Source of the DNA: Alkalihalobacterium chitinilyticum
GTDB taxonomy: Bacteria; Bacillota; Bacilli; Bacillales; Bacillaceae_F
NCBI RefSeq assembly: GCF_029028005.1
Contig: NZ_JAOTPO010000002.1
Coordinates: 407,981-471,980 of the forward strand
Length of the DNA: 64,000 nucleotides
Reading direction: 5' to 3'
Positions 9,377 to 18,454 of this stretch are shown in pieces. The notes below the pieces were generated by a model. It was not told where the DNA came from. It searched no databases and saw only the letters and a list, made by a program, of their open reading frames with translations. Positions within the stretch are counted from its first letter, which is position 1. Every line of letters starts with the position of its first letter. A program made the position numbers and the translations under genes.

Positions 9377-10653
9377 AATTGCCCCACCCCTAGATAGTGA
9401 AGATCAAGATGTCTAACCGTCCTTGGATCAATGATATTACGGCCGTCTAGAACGACGTTTCCTTTCATTTCTTTTTGGACCTTTGACCAGTCTGCTGACT
9501 TAAATTCATTCCATTCAGTGGCAACGATTAGAATATCTGATTGTTTAACAGAATCATAAGCGTTCGAATGACAGATAATTTCAGGATGTTCGAACTTAAC
9601 AACAGGATCGTAAGCTTGAATGGTTGCACCTTCTTCTAGTAATTTTTCTATTAAGCGAATTGAAGCTGAATAGCGAATATCATCGGTATTAGGTTTAAAA
9701 GAGAGTCCCCAAACGGTAATTTTTTTACAAGAAAGGTCAGGTACCACCGTTTTTAATTTGTTAACATAAATATCAATTTGCGTGTCATTAACCTTTTGTA
9801 CAGAGGTTATTAATTCAGGTTGAATGTCCTTCTTTTTTGCTGCATACACAAGCCCTTCTAAGTCCTTTGGAAAACATGAGCCACCGTACCCTAATCCTGA
9901 TCTTAGGAAAAGCGGGCCAATCCTTGGGTCAGTCCCAAGTCCTAAAGCAACATCTGATACATTCACTTCATATGCATCACAAATTCGGGCCATTTCATTG
10001 ATAAACGAAATCTTCGTAGCTAAAAACGCATTAGAAGCATATTTAATCATTTCTGCACCCGATAAACTTGTCACAATATAAGGTGCATTTACGCCTTTAT
10101 AGATTTTTTGTATTACTTGAAGTGGTTCCGGTCTTTTTACTCCGATCACTATCTTGTCTGGTTCGAACATATCTTTTACAGCTGTCCCTTCCCTAAGAAA
10201 CTCAGGATTTGAAACGACATCAAATAGATCAGGCTCCACGTTTTTTTCTAATAAGAGTTGATGAATATTTTCATTTGTTCCAGGAGGTACTGTACTTTTT
10301 ATAATAATTGTTTTATGAGAAGTTATTGACGTTACTATTTTATCAATTACTGATTCAACATAGGAGAGGTCAGGGCTACCGTCCTTTAAAGAGGGGGTGC
10401 CAACTGTAATGAAAATTATTGGATTTTTAGAAATCTTTTCTTCTACTTTAGTAGAAAAAGTTAAATGGTTATTTTCTAAGTTTTTTACAATTAATTCTTC
10501 TAAGCCGGGTTCGAAAATAGGAACATTGCCACTTTTTAACCTTTCAATTCTTACTTCGTTTATATCAACACAATCAACATGATGGCCACAGTCTGACAAA
10601 ACAGCTGCAGTTGTTAACCCTACATATCCTGCTCCAACGACACAAATATTCAT
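9373..10653 (-). CDS. ytcA: UDP-glucose 6-dehydrogenase, YtcA-like
   Basis: A 426-residue enzyme that oxidises UDP-glucose to UDP-glucuronate with NAD. The N-terminal dinucleotide-binding motif GAGYVGL is at residues 7-13, STVPPGT at 120-126, and the catalytic GYGGSCFPKDL has Cys260. It is first in the ytcABC operon, with GAAGGAGAT upstream of the ATG. Its substrate could be supplied by the uridylyltransferase encoded at 33125-33934. Uronic acids would make the spore polysaccharide anionic, a property shared with the proposed sulfation. Confidence 0.95.
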   Translation of the reverse strand: MNICVVGAGYVGLTTAAVLSDCGHHVDCVDINEVRIERLKSGNVPIFEPGLEELIVKNLENNHLTFSTKVEEKISKNPIIFITVGTPSLKDGSPDLSYVESVIDKIVTSITSHKTIIIKSTVPPGTNENIHQLLLEKNVEPDLFDVVSNPEFLREGTAVKDMFEPDKIVIGVKRPEPLQVIQKIYKGVNAPYIVTSLSGAEMIKYASNAFLATKISFINEMARICDAYEVNVSDVALGLGTDPRIGPLFLRSGLGYGGSCFPKDLEGLVYAAKKKDIQPELITSVQKVNDTQIDIYVNKLKTVVPDLSCKKITVWGLSFKPNTDDIRYSASIRLIEKLLEEGATIQAYDPVVKFEHPEIICHSNAYDSVKQSDILIVATEWNEFKSADWSKVQKEMKGNVVLDGRNIIDPRTVRHLDLHYLGVGQL

Positions 10654-10828
10654 TCCATATCTCCTTCCAGTTGCAAATCCGAAATTCTAATCAAAGGCTT
10701 ATATATCGTATTACTGGAACAGGGGAAAGCGTGACGATCTCCTATCCAATTCATTAAAAATAGGTATTGCCCTAGCTGCGTTAGTTATGTTTTTAATACA
10801 AATTCCAATGAACTAATTAATTGGTTTA

Positions 10829-10857
10829 AACATTAATGAAGTTTGTCTCATAACATA
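10829..10857 (+). promoter_or_regulatory. Candidate sigma-K promoter of the glycosyltransferase series
   Basis: AACA (10829-10832), a 16-nt spacer and CATAACATA (10849-10857) match the sigma-K pattern. The first gene begins 48 nt downstream. It may drive several of the following genes. Confidence 0.6.
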
Positions 10858-10905
10858 TATACAAAGCTAAAGATAAAAACTTTGGATTGGAGGGGGATAA
10901 GTTAA

Positions 10906-11580
10906 ATGGTTTCAATTATTACTTGTACAAAAAGGCCAGAGAGAATAAATGATATATTCGAAAATTATGGTCGGCAAGTGGTAAAGGAGAAAGAATTAAT
11001 TATTGTGCTGAATTATGATGAAACAGATATAAAAAAATGGCAGGAAAAAGCGAAACAATATTCAAACGTATTTATCTTTCAACTCCCAGCATATATGAGG
11101 TTAGGAGCTTGTTTGAATTATGCAATAGAGAAATCAAATTATGAATGCATTGCAAAATTTGATGATGATGATTACTATGCGCCTCATTATTTAACAGAGG
11201 CACTTAAGGCAATTTATGAAACTAATTCTGATATGGTGGGGAAAAAAAACTTTTATGCATACATGAAAAATAAAAAAGCGCTTGTGCTCCATACGATGGG
11301 ACAACAAACCCTTGCTGGTCCTACTTTAGTATTTAAAAAAAGTATATTTAATAAAGTGAAATTTTCCAACAAGATTAAAGCAGGGTCTGATCAGAAATTC
11401 CAAAGAGATTGTCTAAAGTATGGGTATAAACTCCACTCAACAAGTCAGTACAATTTTACCTTGATAAGGACAGACTCTAAAGGACATACGTGGAAAATCA
11501 GCGATGAAGAATTTTTAAGAATTTCTGAATTAGTGACTTATACAGAGGATTATGAAGATTATGTCAAAAAAGATTTTTGA
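10906..11580 (+). CDS. GT2 (GT-A fold) glycosyltransferase
   Basis: A 224-residue protein beginning VSIITCTKRPERI, the usual nucleotide-binding start of GT2 enzymes, with an acidic metal-binding DDDDYY motif at residues 86-91. No membrane segment is visible, so it is probably cytoplasmic in the mother cell. GGAGGGGGAT precedes the ATG. It is a paralogue of the protein at 12401-13084 (both have ENY.RQ, EKELII and KFDDDDYYAP), so a local duplication is evident. It is first after the candidate sigma-K promoter. Sugar and linkage are unknown. Confidence 0.85.
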   Translation: MVSIITCTKRPERINDIFENYGRQVVKEKELIIVLNYDETDIKKWQEKAKQYSNVFIFQLPAYMRLGACLNYAIEKSNYECIAKFDDDDYYAPHYLTEALKAIYETNSDMVGKKNFYAYMKNKKALVLHTMGQQTLAGPTLVFKKSIFNKVKFSNKIKAGSDQKFQRDCLKYGYKLHSTSQYNFTLIRTDSKGHTWKISDEEFLRISELVTYTEDYEDYVKKDF

Positions 11581-11642
11581 TGTTGTTAACTGAGTTAAAA
11601 CTGAAGATGATATGAAACTTTGAGAAAAAGAGAGGGGTAAAC

Positions 11643-12335
11643 GTGTTAGATGAAGTCTCGGTGTTAATTCCTTTTAAACCAAGTAGTGGCATTAGAAGTA
11701 AACTTTTTGAGTGGGTATTAAGTTACTATGAAAATGTATTACCAGATGTAGAGATATGTATAGGGGAGAATGATGAAGAACCCTTTAATAAATCAAAAGC
11801 AATTAATACAGCCGCCGCAAAAGCAACAAAAAATATTTTTGTAGTAGTCGATTCCGATATTGTATATAATCCACAAATAATAAAGAAATCTGTTCAATTA
11901 CTTGAGAGTCATGCGTGGGTAATTCCTTATAATAGGTGTTTAGATATTACTGCAAGGAGTACTGAAAAACTATTAAATTCGCATCCTCAATGGCCTTTTC
12001 CCTTAGAAATAGAGTATAAAGAACGTTTTAACAAAAGCGCTTATGAGTCAGTAGGAGGTATGAATATTTTGTTCCGTAAAGATTTTAATATAGTTAAAGG
12101 GTTTGATGAGCGATTTAAGGGTTGGGGTAGAGAGGATGACGCATTTAAAAATGCCATGAATACGTTATGTGGACCCTATAAAAGAATTGAAGATGAGTAT
12201 ATATACCATTTATGGCATCCCAAAGTGGGAATGAAGGGTAATCCACATTTTTCTTATAATCAACAACTATATAGACAATACGTTCGATGTAATGGAAAAG
12301 TAAAGAGAATGCAGGCTTTAATTAATAGTCGATAA
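11643..12335 (+). CDS. GT2-like glycosyltransferase with a galactosyltransferase-type C-terminus
   Basis: A 230-residue protein. The GTG start at 11643 has GAGAGGGG upstream. The DSD metal-binding motif lies near residues 75-77 (FVVVDSDIVYN), and GWGREDDAF near 160-168 is characteristic of the C-terminal domain of beta-galactosyltransferase-like GT7/GT27 relatives. It is the second gene in the glycosyltransferase series; the gap of about 60 bp suggests co-transcription. The acceptor is unknown. Confidence 0.85.
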   Translation: MLDEVSVLIPFKPSSGIRSKLFEWVLSYYENVLPDVEICIGENDEEPFNKSKAINTAAAKATKNIFVVVDSDIVYNPQIIKKSVQLLESHAWVIPYNRCLDITARSTEKLLNSHPQWPFPLEIEYKERFNKSAYESVGGMNILFRKDFNIVKGFDERFKGWGREDDAFKNAMNTLCGPYKRIEDEYIYHLWHPKVGMKGNPHFSYNQQLYRQYVRCNGKVKRMQALINSR

Positions 12336-12400
12336 ATGGTCAATTATTTTGTGGTTAGACGGACAAGGTATTTATAACTTTAATGAAGGGAGTTTTCCTT

Positions 12401-13084
12401 GTGATATCAATTATCACTTGTACAATCAGGCAAGAAAATATAAATCTTGTGTTTGAGAACTATGATCGACAGATTTTAAAAGAAAAGGAGCTAATAATTA
12501 TACTTAATAGAGACGAAATGGATATAAATAAGTGGCAGGAAAAAGCAAAACAGTATAAGAATGTGTCTGTTTATAAACTACCAAGTGGTGTTCATTTAGG
12601 AGAATGTTTAAATTTTGGAATAGAAAGGTCAAGGTATGATTACATTGCCAAGTTTGATGATGATGACTACTATGCCCCTTATTATCTAAAAGAAGCATTA
12701 GGAGCTCTTAAAGAAACAAACGCAGACATTGTAGGAAAGCATGCTTTTTTTGCATATATCGAAAGGACAAAATCCTTAGTAATTCGGTTTAAGGGACAAA
12801 ATAAATTTGTTGGTGCAGTTGCTGGTCCAACATTAGTTTTCAAAAAGAATATAACAAAACATATAAAATTCAGAAATATAACATTAGGTGAAGATCAACA
12901 GTTTCAGAAAGATTGTAGAAAAAAAGGTTTTAAAATCTATGCGACGAGCCATTACAATTTCGTGCTTATAAGAAAAGATATCCAAGGTCACACTTGGAAA
13001 ATAGATGAGAGTGAATTTTTAAAGCAAAGCAAGGTTGTCACAAGGACAGATAATTATCAGAACTTTGTTAGTAAGGACATATGA
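12401..13084 (+). CDS. GT2 glycosyltransferase, paralogue of the 10906 gene
   Basis: A 227-residue protein. The GTG at 12401 is chosen because AAGGGAG lies 8 nt upstream and it gives the same N-terminus as the paralogue (ISIITCT versus VSIITCT); an upstream ATG at 12383 would place the ribosome-binding site inside the gene. The metal-binding segment KFDDDDYYAP is conserved, as is GHTWKI near the C-terminus. The pair may add similar sugars at different positions, or one may be redundant. Confidence 0.85.
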   Translation: MISIITCTIRQENINLVFENYDRQILKEKELIIILNRDEMDINKWQEKAKQYKNVSVYKLPSGVHLGECLNFGIERSRYDYIAKFDDDDYYAPYYLKEALGALKETNADIVGKHAFFAYIERTKSLVIRFKGQNKFVGAVAGPTLVFKKNITKHIKFRNITLGEDQQFQKDCRKKGFKIYATSHYNFVLIRKDIQGHTWKIDESEFLKQSKVVTRTDNYQNFVSKDI

Positions 13085-13135
13085 CTGTGTTTTATTATTT
13101 ATTACCTTTAAGCAGAAAAGAAATGGGTGATATAT

Positions 13136-13966
13136 ATGACACCGAGTTTTAAAAATAATGAGTTAATAATTAAAAATAGTGATGAAACCTTAGACAAAAT
13201 ATTGGAATCCAATTGTTCTGTAAGTAGGTTCGGAGACGGGGAATTTAATGTTATGCTAGGCGGCAGTATAAATTTCCAAAAGCATTCTGTTATTTTAAAG
13301 GATCGACTTTTTGAAATAATTAACAGCCAACATTCTAATCACATTGTTTGCATTCCGTATGTATTTAAAAGTCTGAGAGGTCTTACACCCAAATCAAAGG
13401 ACTATTGGAGAAAATACATGAATTCAAAATACAATGAAATAAAAACTCTTCTTAACTCTAATAACGAATACTATGACTCCCTAGTGACAAGAGTTTATAT
13501 CGATCATTTAGATAAAAGTAAATCATTGGAGCGATTTAAAAAATTTAAAAAAATATGGGACGGAAAAAATATTGTAATTGTTGAAGGTTCAAAAACTAGG
13601 TTCGGTAGGGGAAATAATTTATTAGAGAATAGTAGGTCAATAAAAAGAATAATTTGTCCTGCGGAAAGTGCATTTTCTAAATATCAGGATATTGTTACAG
13701 AAGTAAAAAAACAAAGTAGAGAGGATTTAATATTAATTTCACTTGGACCTACCGCTACAGTATTAGCTTATGATTTGGCGAAAAGTGGGTTCCAAGCAAT
13801 AGATATTGGTCACATTGACATTGAATACGAATGGTTTTTGCAAGGTACTAACGACAAAATACCTATAAAGAATAAATATGTTAATGAAGTAAAAGGGGGA
13901 AGACGGGTCGATTTTAAAAGGGATATAGAATATGAGGAACAGATTGTAAAAAGAATTGAAGAATAA
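13136..13966 (+). CDS. GT-D fold glycosyltransferase (SP_1767/DUF1792-like)
   Basis: A 276-residue protein. The ATG at 13136 follows GGGTGA by 5 nt; a GTG at 13127 is a weaker alternative. The segment SRFGDGEF near residues 31-38 carries the DxE motif that defines the GT-D family first seen in streptococcal adhesin glycosylation. The C-terminal half has an ISLGPTATVLAYDL helix and an IDIGHIDIEYEW segment also typical of the family. GT-D enzymes usually extend glycans on Ser-rich repeat proteins, so its presence in a spore polysaccharide cluster is less usual. Confidence 0.85.
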   Translation: MTPSFKNNELIIKNSDETLDKILESNCSVSRFGDGEFNVMLGGSINFQKHSVILKDRLFEIINSQHSNHIVCIPYVFKSLRGLTPKSKDYWRKYMNSKYNEIKTLLNSNNEYYDSLVTRVYIDHLDKSKSLERFKKFKKIWDGKNIVIVEGSKTRFGRGNNLLENSRSIKRIICPAESAFSKYQDIVTEVKKQSREDLILISLGPTATVLAYDLAKSGFQAIDIGHIDIEYEWFLQGTNDKIPIKNKYVNEVKGGRRVDFKRDIEYEEQIVKRIEE

Positions 13967-14012
13967 GAAATCATCTAGATATTTTAAAGTTCCCAAATCA
14001 CCCCTATTTTCG

Positions 14013-14029
14013 GTAGGACAACTTTCTTT
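14013..14029 (+). promoter_or_regulatory. 17-nt motif shared upstream of spsI and galU
   Basis: GTAGGACAACTTTCTTT occurs here, 65 nt before spsI, and identically at 33054-33070, 54 nt before the uridylyltransferase gene. It is a candidate binding site for a common regulator or a promoter element. It does not fit the sigma-K -10 pattern seen elsewhere in the window. Confidence 0.5.
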
Positions 14030-14094
14030 CTCATTTCTACAAGAATAGAGTACTACCATAGTGAAATTTCTCTAGTCATAAAGGGTGTGAAAAA

Positions 14095-14847
14095 ATGAAA
14101 GGAGTTATTCTAGCTGGAGGTAGAGGTACTCGACTAAAGCCTTTTACAAAAATAATTAATAAGCATCTTCTTCCAATTGGTCCATATCCGATGGTTTATT
14201 GGTCAATCCAGAAGCTAAAAGAGATAGGAATAACAGATATATTAATAGTAACCAATGAAGAACACTTAAGGTCTTTTGAAACATTATTTGATCAAGGACA
14301 GGAATTACAAGTGAATTTAAGTTACAAAGTTCAAAGAGCAGCCGATGGAATAGCAGATGGTGTGTCATATGCAAGATCGTTTGTGAAAGATGAGAAGTTT
14401 GTTACTTTACTTGGTGATAATATCTTTGAAGATTCACTGGCGCCATATATTAACCGTTTTAAGAAGCAAATAGGTGGGGCGAGAGTTTTATTAAAGAAGG
14501 TTCCTAACCCATCTCGATACGGAGTAGCCCTATTAAATGAAGAAGATAACTCTATACGATCGATCATAGAAAAACCAGTAAAAAAAATTTCTCAATATTG
14601 TGTAACAGGTATATACATGTTCGATAACCAAGTATTTAAATATATTGATTCAATTCATCCATCAAGCCGAGGCGAGCTAGAGATTACAGATGTTAATAAT
14701 TTGTATATAAAAGAAAAACAACTACAGTATGATATTCTAAATGGCTGGTGGATAGACGCAGGTACACATGAATCACTATATAAAGCGAATAAATTAGTAT
14801 TCCGAAGTTTGGAAGACAAGTCGCTGATAAAGGGGGGAGGAATGTGA
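14095..14847 (+). CDS. spsI: Glucose-1-phosphate thymidylyltransferase (SpsI-like)
   Basis: A 250-residue nucleotidyltransferase making dTDP-glucose from glucose-1-phosphate and dTTP. The signature [11 protein letters not shown] is at residues 8-18, with LLGDN near 103-107 and IEKP near 159-162. It opens the four-gene dTDP-rhamnose set. Its stop overlaps the GTG of spsJ. Length and order match the spsI-spsJ-spsK-spsL end of the B. subtilis spore polysaccharide operon. Confidence 0.95.
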   Translation: MKGVILAGGRGTRLKPFTKIINKHLLPIGPYPMVYWSIQKLKEIGITDILIVTNEEHLRSFETLFDQGQELQVNLSYKVQRAADGIADGVSYARSFVKDEKFVTLLGDNIFEDSLAPYINRFKKQIGGARVLLKKVPNPSRYGVALLNEEDNSIRSIIEKPVKKISQYCVTGIYMFDNQVFKYIDSIHPSSRGELEITDVNNLYIKEKQLQYDILNGWWIDAGTHESLYKANKLVFRSLEDKSLIKGGGM

Positions 14848-15803
14848 GGAAACACCTTCTAATTACTGGTGGAGCTGGGTTTATCGGATCAAACTTCATT
14901 GAATATATGTTAAAGAATTCAGATTATGCTATTACGAATATAGATGTCCTAACATATGCAGGAGACTTAGATAATACGCTCGGCTTTGAATGTTATCCTA
15001 ATTACCGTTTTATTCAATGCGATATAAGTAATAACAATCAATTAAAGGATGTCTTTGATCAAAGTTACGATTGTATAATAAATTTTGCTGCAGAATCGCA
15101 TGTAGATCGAAGTATTGAAAATGCACACCCCTTCCTAACAACAAATATTTATGGGACTTTAAATCTGCTTGAATTTGTGCTGAATAGAAAAGCAAAAAAG
15201 ATGATACAAATATCCACAGATGAAGTTTACGGGTCTCTAGAACAAAACAACCTTCCCTTTACAGAAAAATCTTCACTTTATCCCAATAATCCATATTCAG
15301 CTAGCAAAGCAAGTGCTGATTTATTGGTTCGATCCTTTTATCAAACTCACCAACTACCACTAATTATTACTAGGTGCAGCAATAATTATGGACCAAAACA
15401 GCATATTGAAAAGTTTATTCCTAAAGTAATTACAAATGTTCTAAATGATCAAAACATTCCGTTGTATGGTGATGGACAACATGTTAGAGATTGGTTATTT
15501 GTTGTGGATCATTGTCGCGCTATTCACAAGGTCTTAGAACATGGTGAAATAGGTGAAATATATAACATTGGTGGAGGGTACCAACGAACAAATGAAGAAG
15601 TCATTTCTTTTATCCTCGATTATTTAGGCAAAGATAAACGTTTAATTAAATATGTAGAAGATCGTAAGGGACATGACAGAAGATATTCAATTAATTGGGG
15701 AAAAATTCATAAGGAATTAGGGTGGAAGCCTGAAATCTCCTTTGTAGAAGGTTTAACAACTACGATTGAATGGTATATGAATAAATTAACTCAACAGAAG
15801 TAG
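14844..15803 (+). CDS. spsJ: dTDP-glucose 4,6-dehydratase (SpsJ-like)
   Basis: A 319-residue extended SDR enzyme converting dTDP-glucose to the 4-keto-6-deoxy form. Motifs seen are GGAGFIGSN near residues 8-16, STDEVYG near 122-128, and a catalytic YSASKAS. The GTG start overlaps the spsI stop (GTGA) and is preceded by GGGGGGAGGA. It is the second step of dTDP-rhamnose synthesis for the spore surface. Confidence 0.95.
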   Translation: MRKHLLITGGAGFIGSNFIEYMLKNSDYAITNIDVLTYAGDLDNTLGFECYPNYRFIQCDISNNNQLKDVFDQSYDCIINFAAESHVDRSIENAHPFLTTNIYGTLNLLEFVLNRKAKKMIQISTDEVYGSLEQNNLPFTEKSSLYPNNPYSASKASADLLVRSFYQTHQLPLIITRCSNNYGPKQHIEKFIPKVITNVLNDQNIPLYGDGQHVRDWLFVVDHCRAIHKVLEHGEIGEIYNIGGGYQRTNEEVISFILDYLGKDKRLIKYVEDRKGHDRRYSINWGKIHKELGWKPEISFVEGLTTTIEWYMNKLTQQK

Positions 15804-15814
15804 GTGACTAATTA

Positions 15815-16663
15815 GTGCGGATTTTAATTACGGGTGCTAATGGCCAGCTAGGAAAAGAGTTAACACGAGAGGCAAAACAAGTATCAGAAGTTACAGCATT
15901 AGGAAAAGAGATGCTTGATATAACTAATGTTTCAGAAGTAAAAGAAACAGTGAATAATATTAAACCAGATATCATCGTTCACTCAGCGGCTTATACAGCT
16001 GTAGACAATTGTGAGTATGAAAAAAAGAAAGCATTTGAGGTTAATAGTTTAGGTACGTTTAATGTAGCTAAAGCAGCGGATCATGTGGGAGCAAGTATCG
16101 TCTATCTTAGTAGCGATTACATTTTCAGTGGTGAGAAGACGACGCCTTATATTGAAAGAGACGAACCAAATCCGAAGAATATATATGGTATGAGCAAATG
16201 GCTCGGAGAACAACTGATTCAATCGTCAACGAGTAAATTTCATATTGTTAGAACGTCTTGGTTATTTGGGAGTGGTGGCGAGAATTTTGTAAAAACGATC
16301 CTCAAACTAGCGAAGCAAAATAAAGAGATTAAAGTAGTTAATGACCAAGTTGGGTCACCAACATATACAAAAGATTTAGCTGGTGTCATTATGCAGTTAA
16401 TTTATAAAAAATTTGGTATTTATCATGTTAGTAACATGGGGTGTTGTACGTGGTATATGTTTGCAAAACATATTTTAAAACAAGCAGGTTATGATCCAGG
16501 TCTTATTCAACCAACAACGACTCAAGAGTTTGGGGCGAGAGCAACTAGACCAGCCTATTCCGCTTTGGGTCACGAATCACTACAACGTGAAGGTATTCCT
16601 GACCCTAGGGGATGGCAAGAGGCTGTTAATGAATTCATAAGGGAGGAGTTAAATCGTGATTGA
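15815..16663 (+). CDS. spsK: dTDP-4-dehydrorhamnose reductase (SpsK-like)
   Basis: A 282-residue reductase catalysing the last step to dTDP-L-rhamnose. The N-terminal GANGQLGKE motif is at residues 7-15 and the YGMSKW catalytic segment near 129-134. The GTG start follows TAGGTGA by a short spacer. Its 3' end overlaps spsL by eight bases. Confidence 0.95.
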   Translation: MRILITGANGQLGKELTREAKQVSEVTALGKEMLDITNVSEVKETVNNIKPDIIVHSAAYTAVDNCEYEKKKAFEVNSLGTFNVAKAADHVGASIVYLSSDYIFSGEKTTPYIERDEPNPKNIYGMSKWLGEQLIQSSTSKFHIVRTSWLFGSGGENFVKTILKLAKQNKEIKVVNDQVGSPTYTKDLAGVIMQLIYKKFGIYHVSNMGCCTWYMFAKHILKQAGYDPGLIQPTTTQEFGARATRPAYSALGHESLQREGIPDPRGWQEAVNEFIREELNRD

Positions 16664-17111
16664 AGGTGTCAAGGTAAAAAAACTTCTTAAACACTGTGAT
16701 GATCGCGGTTTTTTTGCTGAACTAGTGAGAGATGACGAGGATTTGTTAGAACGTTTTGGGCAAGCTTCCTGGTCTATGAGTTATCCAGGGGTTATAAAAG
16801 CATTCCATTATCATGAAGAACAAGATGATGTATGGTTCTTTCCTGCTGGAAACGCTCAAGTTGTTCTTCATGACCTTCGAAAGGACTCCAATACAGTTGG
16901 TGAAACAGATGTTATATACATGGGTGAAGATAACCCTATCGTTTTACTCATACCAAAGGGCGTGGCACATGGTTATCGAGTATTAGGGCAAAAGCCGGCT
17001 ACAATCATTTACTTTACTACGAAGTCCTATAATTCTAAAAATCCAGATGAAAAACGAATTCCTTATGATGATCCAACCATTGGATTTAATTGGGAAACAA
17101 AGAACCGATAA
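16656..17111 (+). CDS. spsL: Short dTDP-4-dehydrorhamnose 3,5-epimerase (SpsL-like)
   Basis: A 151-residue cupin-fold RmlC-like epimerase, short compared with the classical RmlC of about 180 residues but matching SpsL. GVIKAFHYH carries the catalytic His region near residues 45-53 and IPKGVAHGYRVL is the C-terminal cupin motif. The GTG start has GGGAGGAG upstream. It completes the dTDP-rhamnose pathway. Gene order is I-J-K-L as in B. subtilis. Confidence 0.9.
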   Translation: MIEGVKVKKLLKHCDDRGFFAELVRDDEDLLERFGQASWSMSYPGVIKAFHYHEEQDDVWFFPAGNAQVVLHDLRKDSNTVGETDVIYMGEDNPIVLLIPKGVAHGYRVLGQKPATIIYFTTKSYNSKNPDEKRIPYDDPTIGFNWETKNR

Positions 17112-17155
17112 AGGTCAACTAAATAGATTAGATCAATATAAAAAGGGAGATTGTA

Positions 17156-18085
17156 ATGAACCAAAAGAAAAATAAGTATTTTTTAATCAGTATGGTTAAA
17201 AATGAAGCAGATATTATAGAGTCATTTGTAAGATATCATCTAAATATATTCGATGGTATTGTTATTTTAGATAACAAAAGTACGGACAATACTTGGATAA
17301 TTCTTGAGAAGTTAAAAAAAGAAGGTTTGCCTTTGACTATTATCCAAGATGATAGTTTAGAATTTATAAAAGGAAAGAAAACAACGAAAATGTTATATGA
17401 AACATTAAATAGATATAACCCCGATATAATTTTTATACTGGATGCAGATGAATTTTTAGTATCTTCAAACCATCAAGATCATCCAAGGGACTTTATTGAT
17501 CAACTTACACAAGTTAAGGTGTACTATCTTCAAAGAGAAAATTACTATCCGCATTACACCGATAATATGGGCGAATTATTTGTACCAAGAAGGATCACAT
17601 ATAAGAGTAATGAAAACCCTGCACCAAAAGTAGTCTTCACTAAAGAAATTATGAATAGATATCCAATTAATGTTCGTCAAGGAAACCATGGAATATTACC
17701 AAAGGAAAAAAGTTTACAGAGGGAAACTTTAAGGAAAATTAAGATTGCTCATTATTCAATACGTTCCGATGACCACTTTAAATCAAAGGCTGTCATTGGC
17801 TGGATTGCAAACTTATCTAGACACGATCGAACAGAAGGAGCATCTCGCCGATGGGCAAAGTGGTTTGAGAAAATTAAAAATAAACCTAATTTCACATTAA
17901 ATCACATGTTAGCTAAAAAAAAGCTATATCACCATCCCATTAACTTATCATTTTGTAAGGATTTAGAAATTAGGTATACAAAGAAAGATGAAGTTTGTTT
18001 TATGAGAAATTTTCTAAGCTATTGTGAATTACTAGCTATTGAACAAGCTAGACTAAGAAATGAGCTTTTAAACAAGAAGAAGTGA
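17156..18085 (+). CDS. Glycosyltransferase, GT2/GT92-like
   Basis: A 309-residue protein with the family start FLISMVKNEADIIESFVRYH and the metal-binding FILDADEF near residues 93-100. It contains LDNKSTDNT, the second GT2-type motif. It lies 44 bp after spsL with GGGAGA upstream of the ATG and a strong terminator downstream, so it is probably the last gene of the sps transcript. Rhamnosyl transfer is possible from context, but the donor is not determined. Confidence 0.85.
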   Translation: MNQKKNKYFLISMVKNEADIIESFVRYHLNIFDGIVILDNKSTDNTWIILEKLKKEGLPLTIIQDDSLEFIKGKKTTKMLYETLNRYNPDIIFILDADEFLVSSNHQDHPRDFIDQLTQVKVYYLQRENYYPHYTDNMGELFVPRRITYKSNENPAPKVVFTKEIMNRYPINVRQGNHGILPKEKSLQRETLRKIKIAHYSIRSDDHFKSKAVIGWIANLSRHDRTEGASRRWAKWFEKIKNKPNFTLNHMLAKKKLYHHPINLSFCKDLEIRYTKKDEVCFMRNFLSYCELLAIEQARLRNELLNKKK

Positions 18086-18112
18086 AATGATGTTTTTAAT
18101 TAAAACATCATT
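18086..18112. terminator. AT-rich hairpin after the glycosyltransferase
   Basis: AATGATGTTTT and its complement AAAACATCATT form an 11-bp stem immediately after the stop codon, without a long T run. It may act with the next terminator. Confidence 0.5.
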
Positions 18113-18146
18113 ATCTATAGAGACCTTTATTAATAGATGATTAATC

Positions 18147-18190
18147 CCCGAATAGAAGGCACTATAAATAGTGATATATTCGGGTTTTTT
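18147..18190 (+). terminator. Strong intrinsic terminator of the sps transcript
   Basis: CCCGAATA (18147-18154) pairs with TATTCGGG (18177-18184), with an inner CACTAT/ATAGTG stem, followed by TTTTTT. Confidence 0.85.
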
Positions 18191-18454
18191 AATTTAAGTT
18201 GATATTTAACTAGTTATAGGTACAATCAATTCAAGTTTTTTTACATAAATTAGATATAAAAGCAGCAGGAATTTAAACTGAACTTTCCTGGTTCTCTATG
18301 TTTAATAATAACGCTACTCTTGAAACATTTATATTTATATAAACGTGAAGTAAAGTAACAGTTTTTTTATAGTTCAAAGGTATTTTAGGTGTCAGCTAAA
18401 TTTTTTAGTTGGCGTTAAGTTGTATCAGTCATAATAGAAATTGAGGTGTAAAAA
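18191..18454 (+). other. Intergenic leader upstream of the LamG glycosyltransferase
   Basis: AT-rich sequence between a terminator and the next gene, so it should hold that gene's promoter. No good sigma-K match with a -35 was found; CATAATAGA near 18431 is a weak -10-like match. No coding sequence is seen. Confidence 0.4.
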
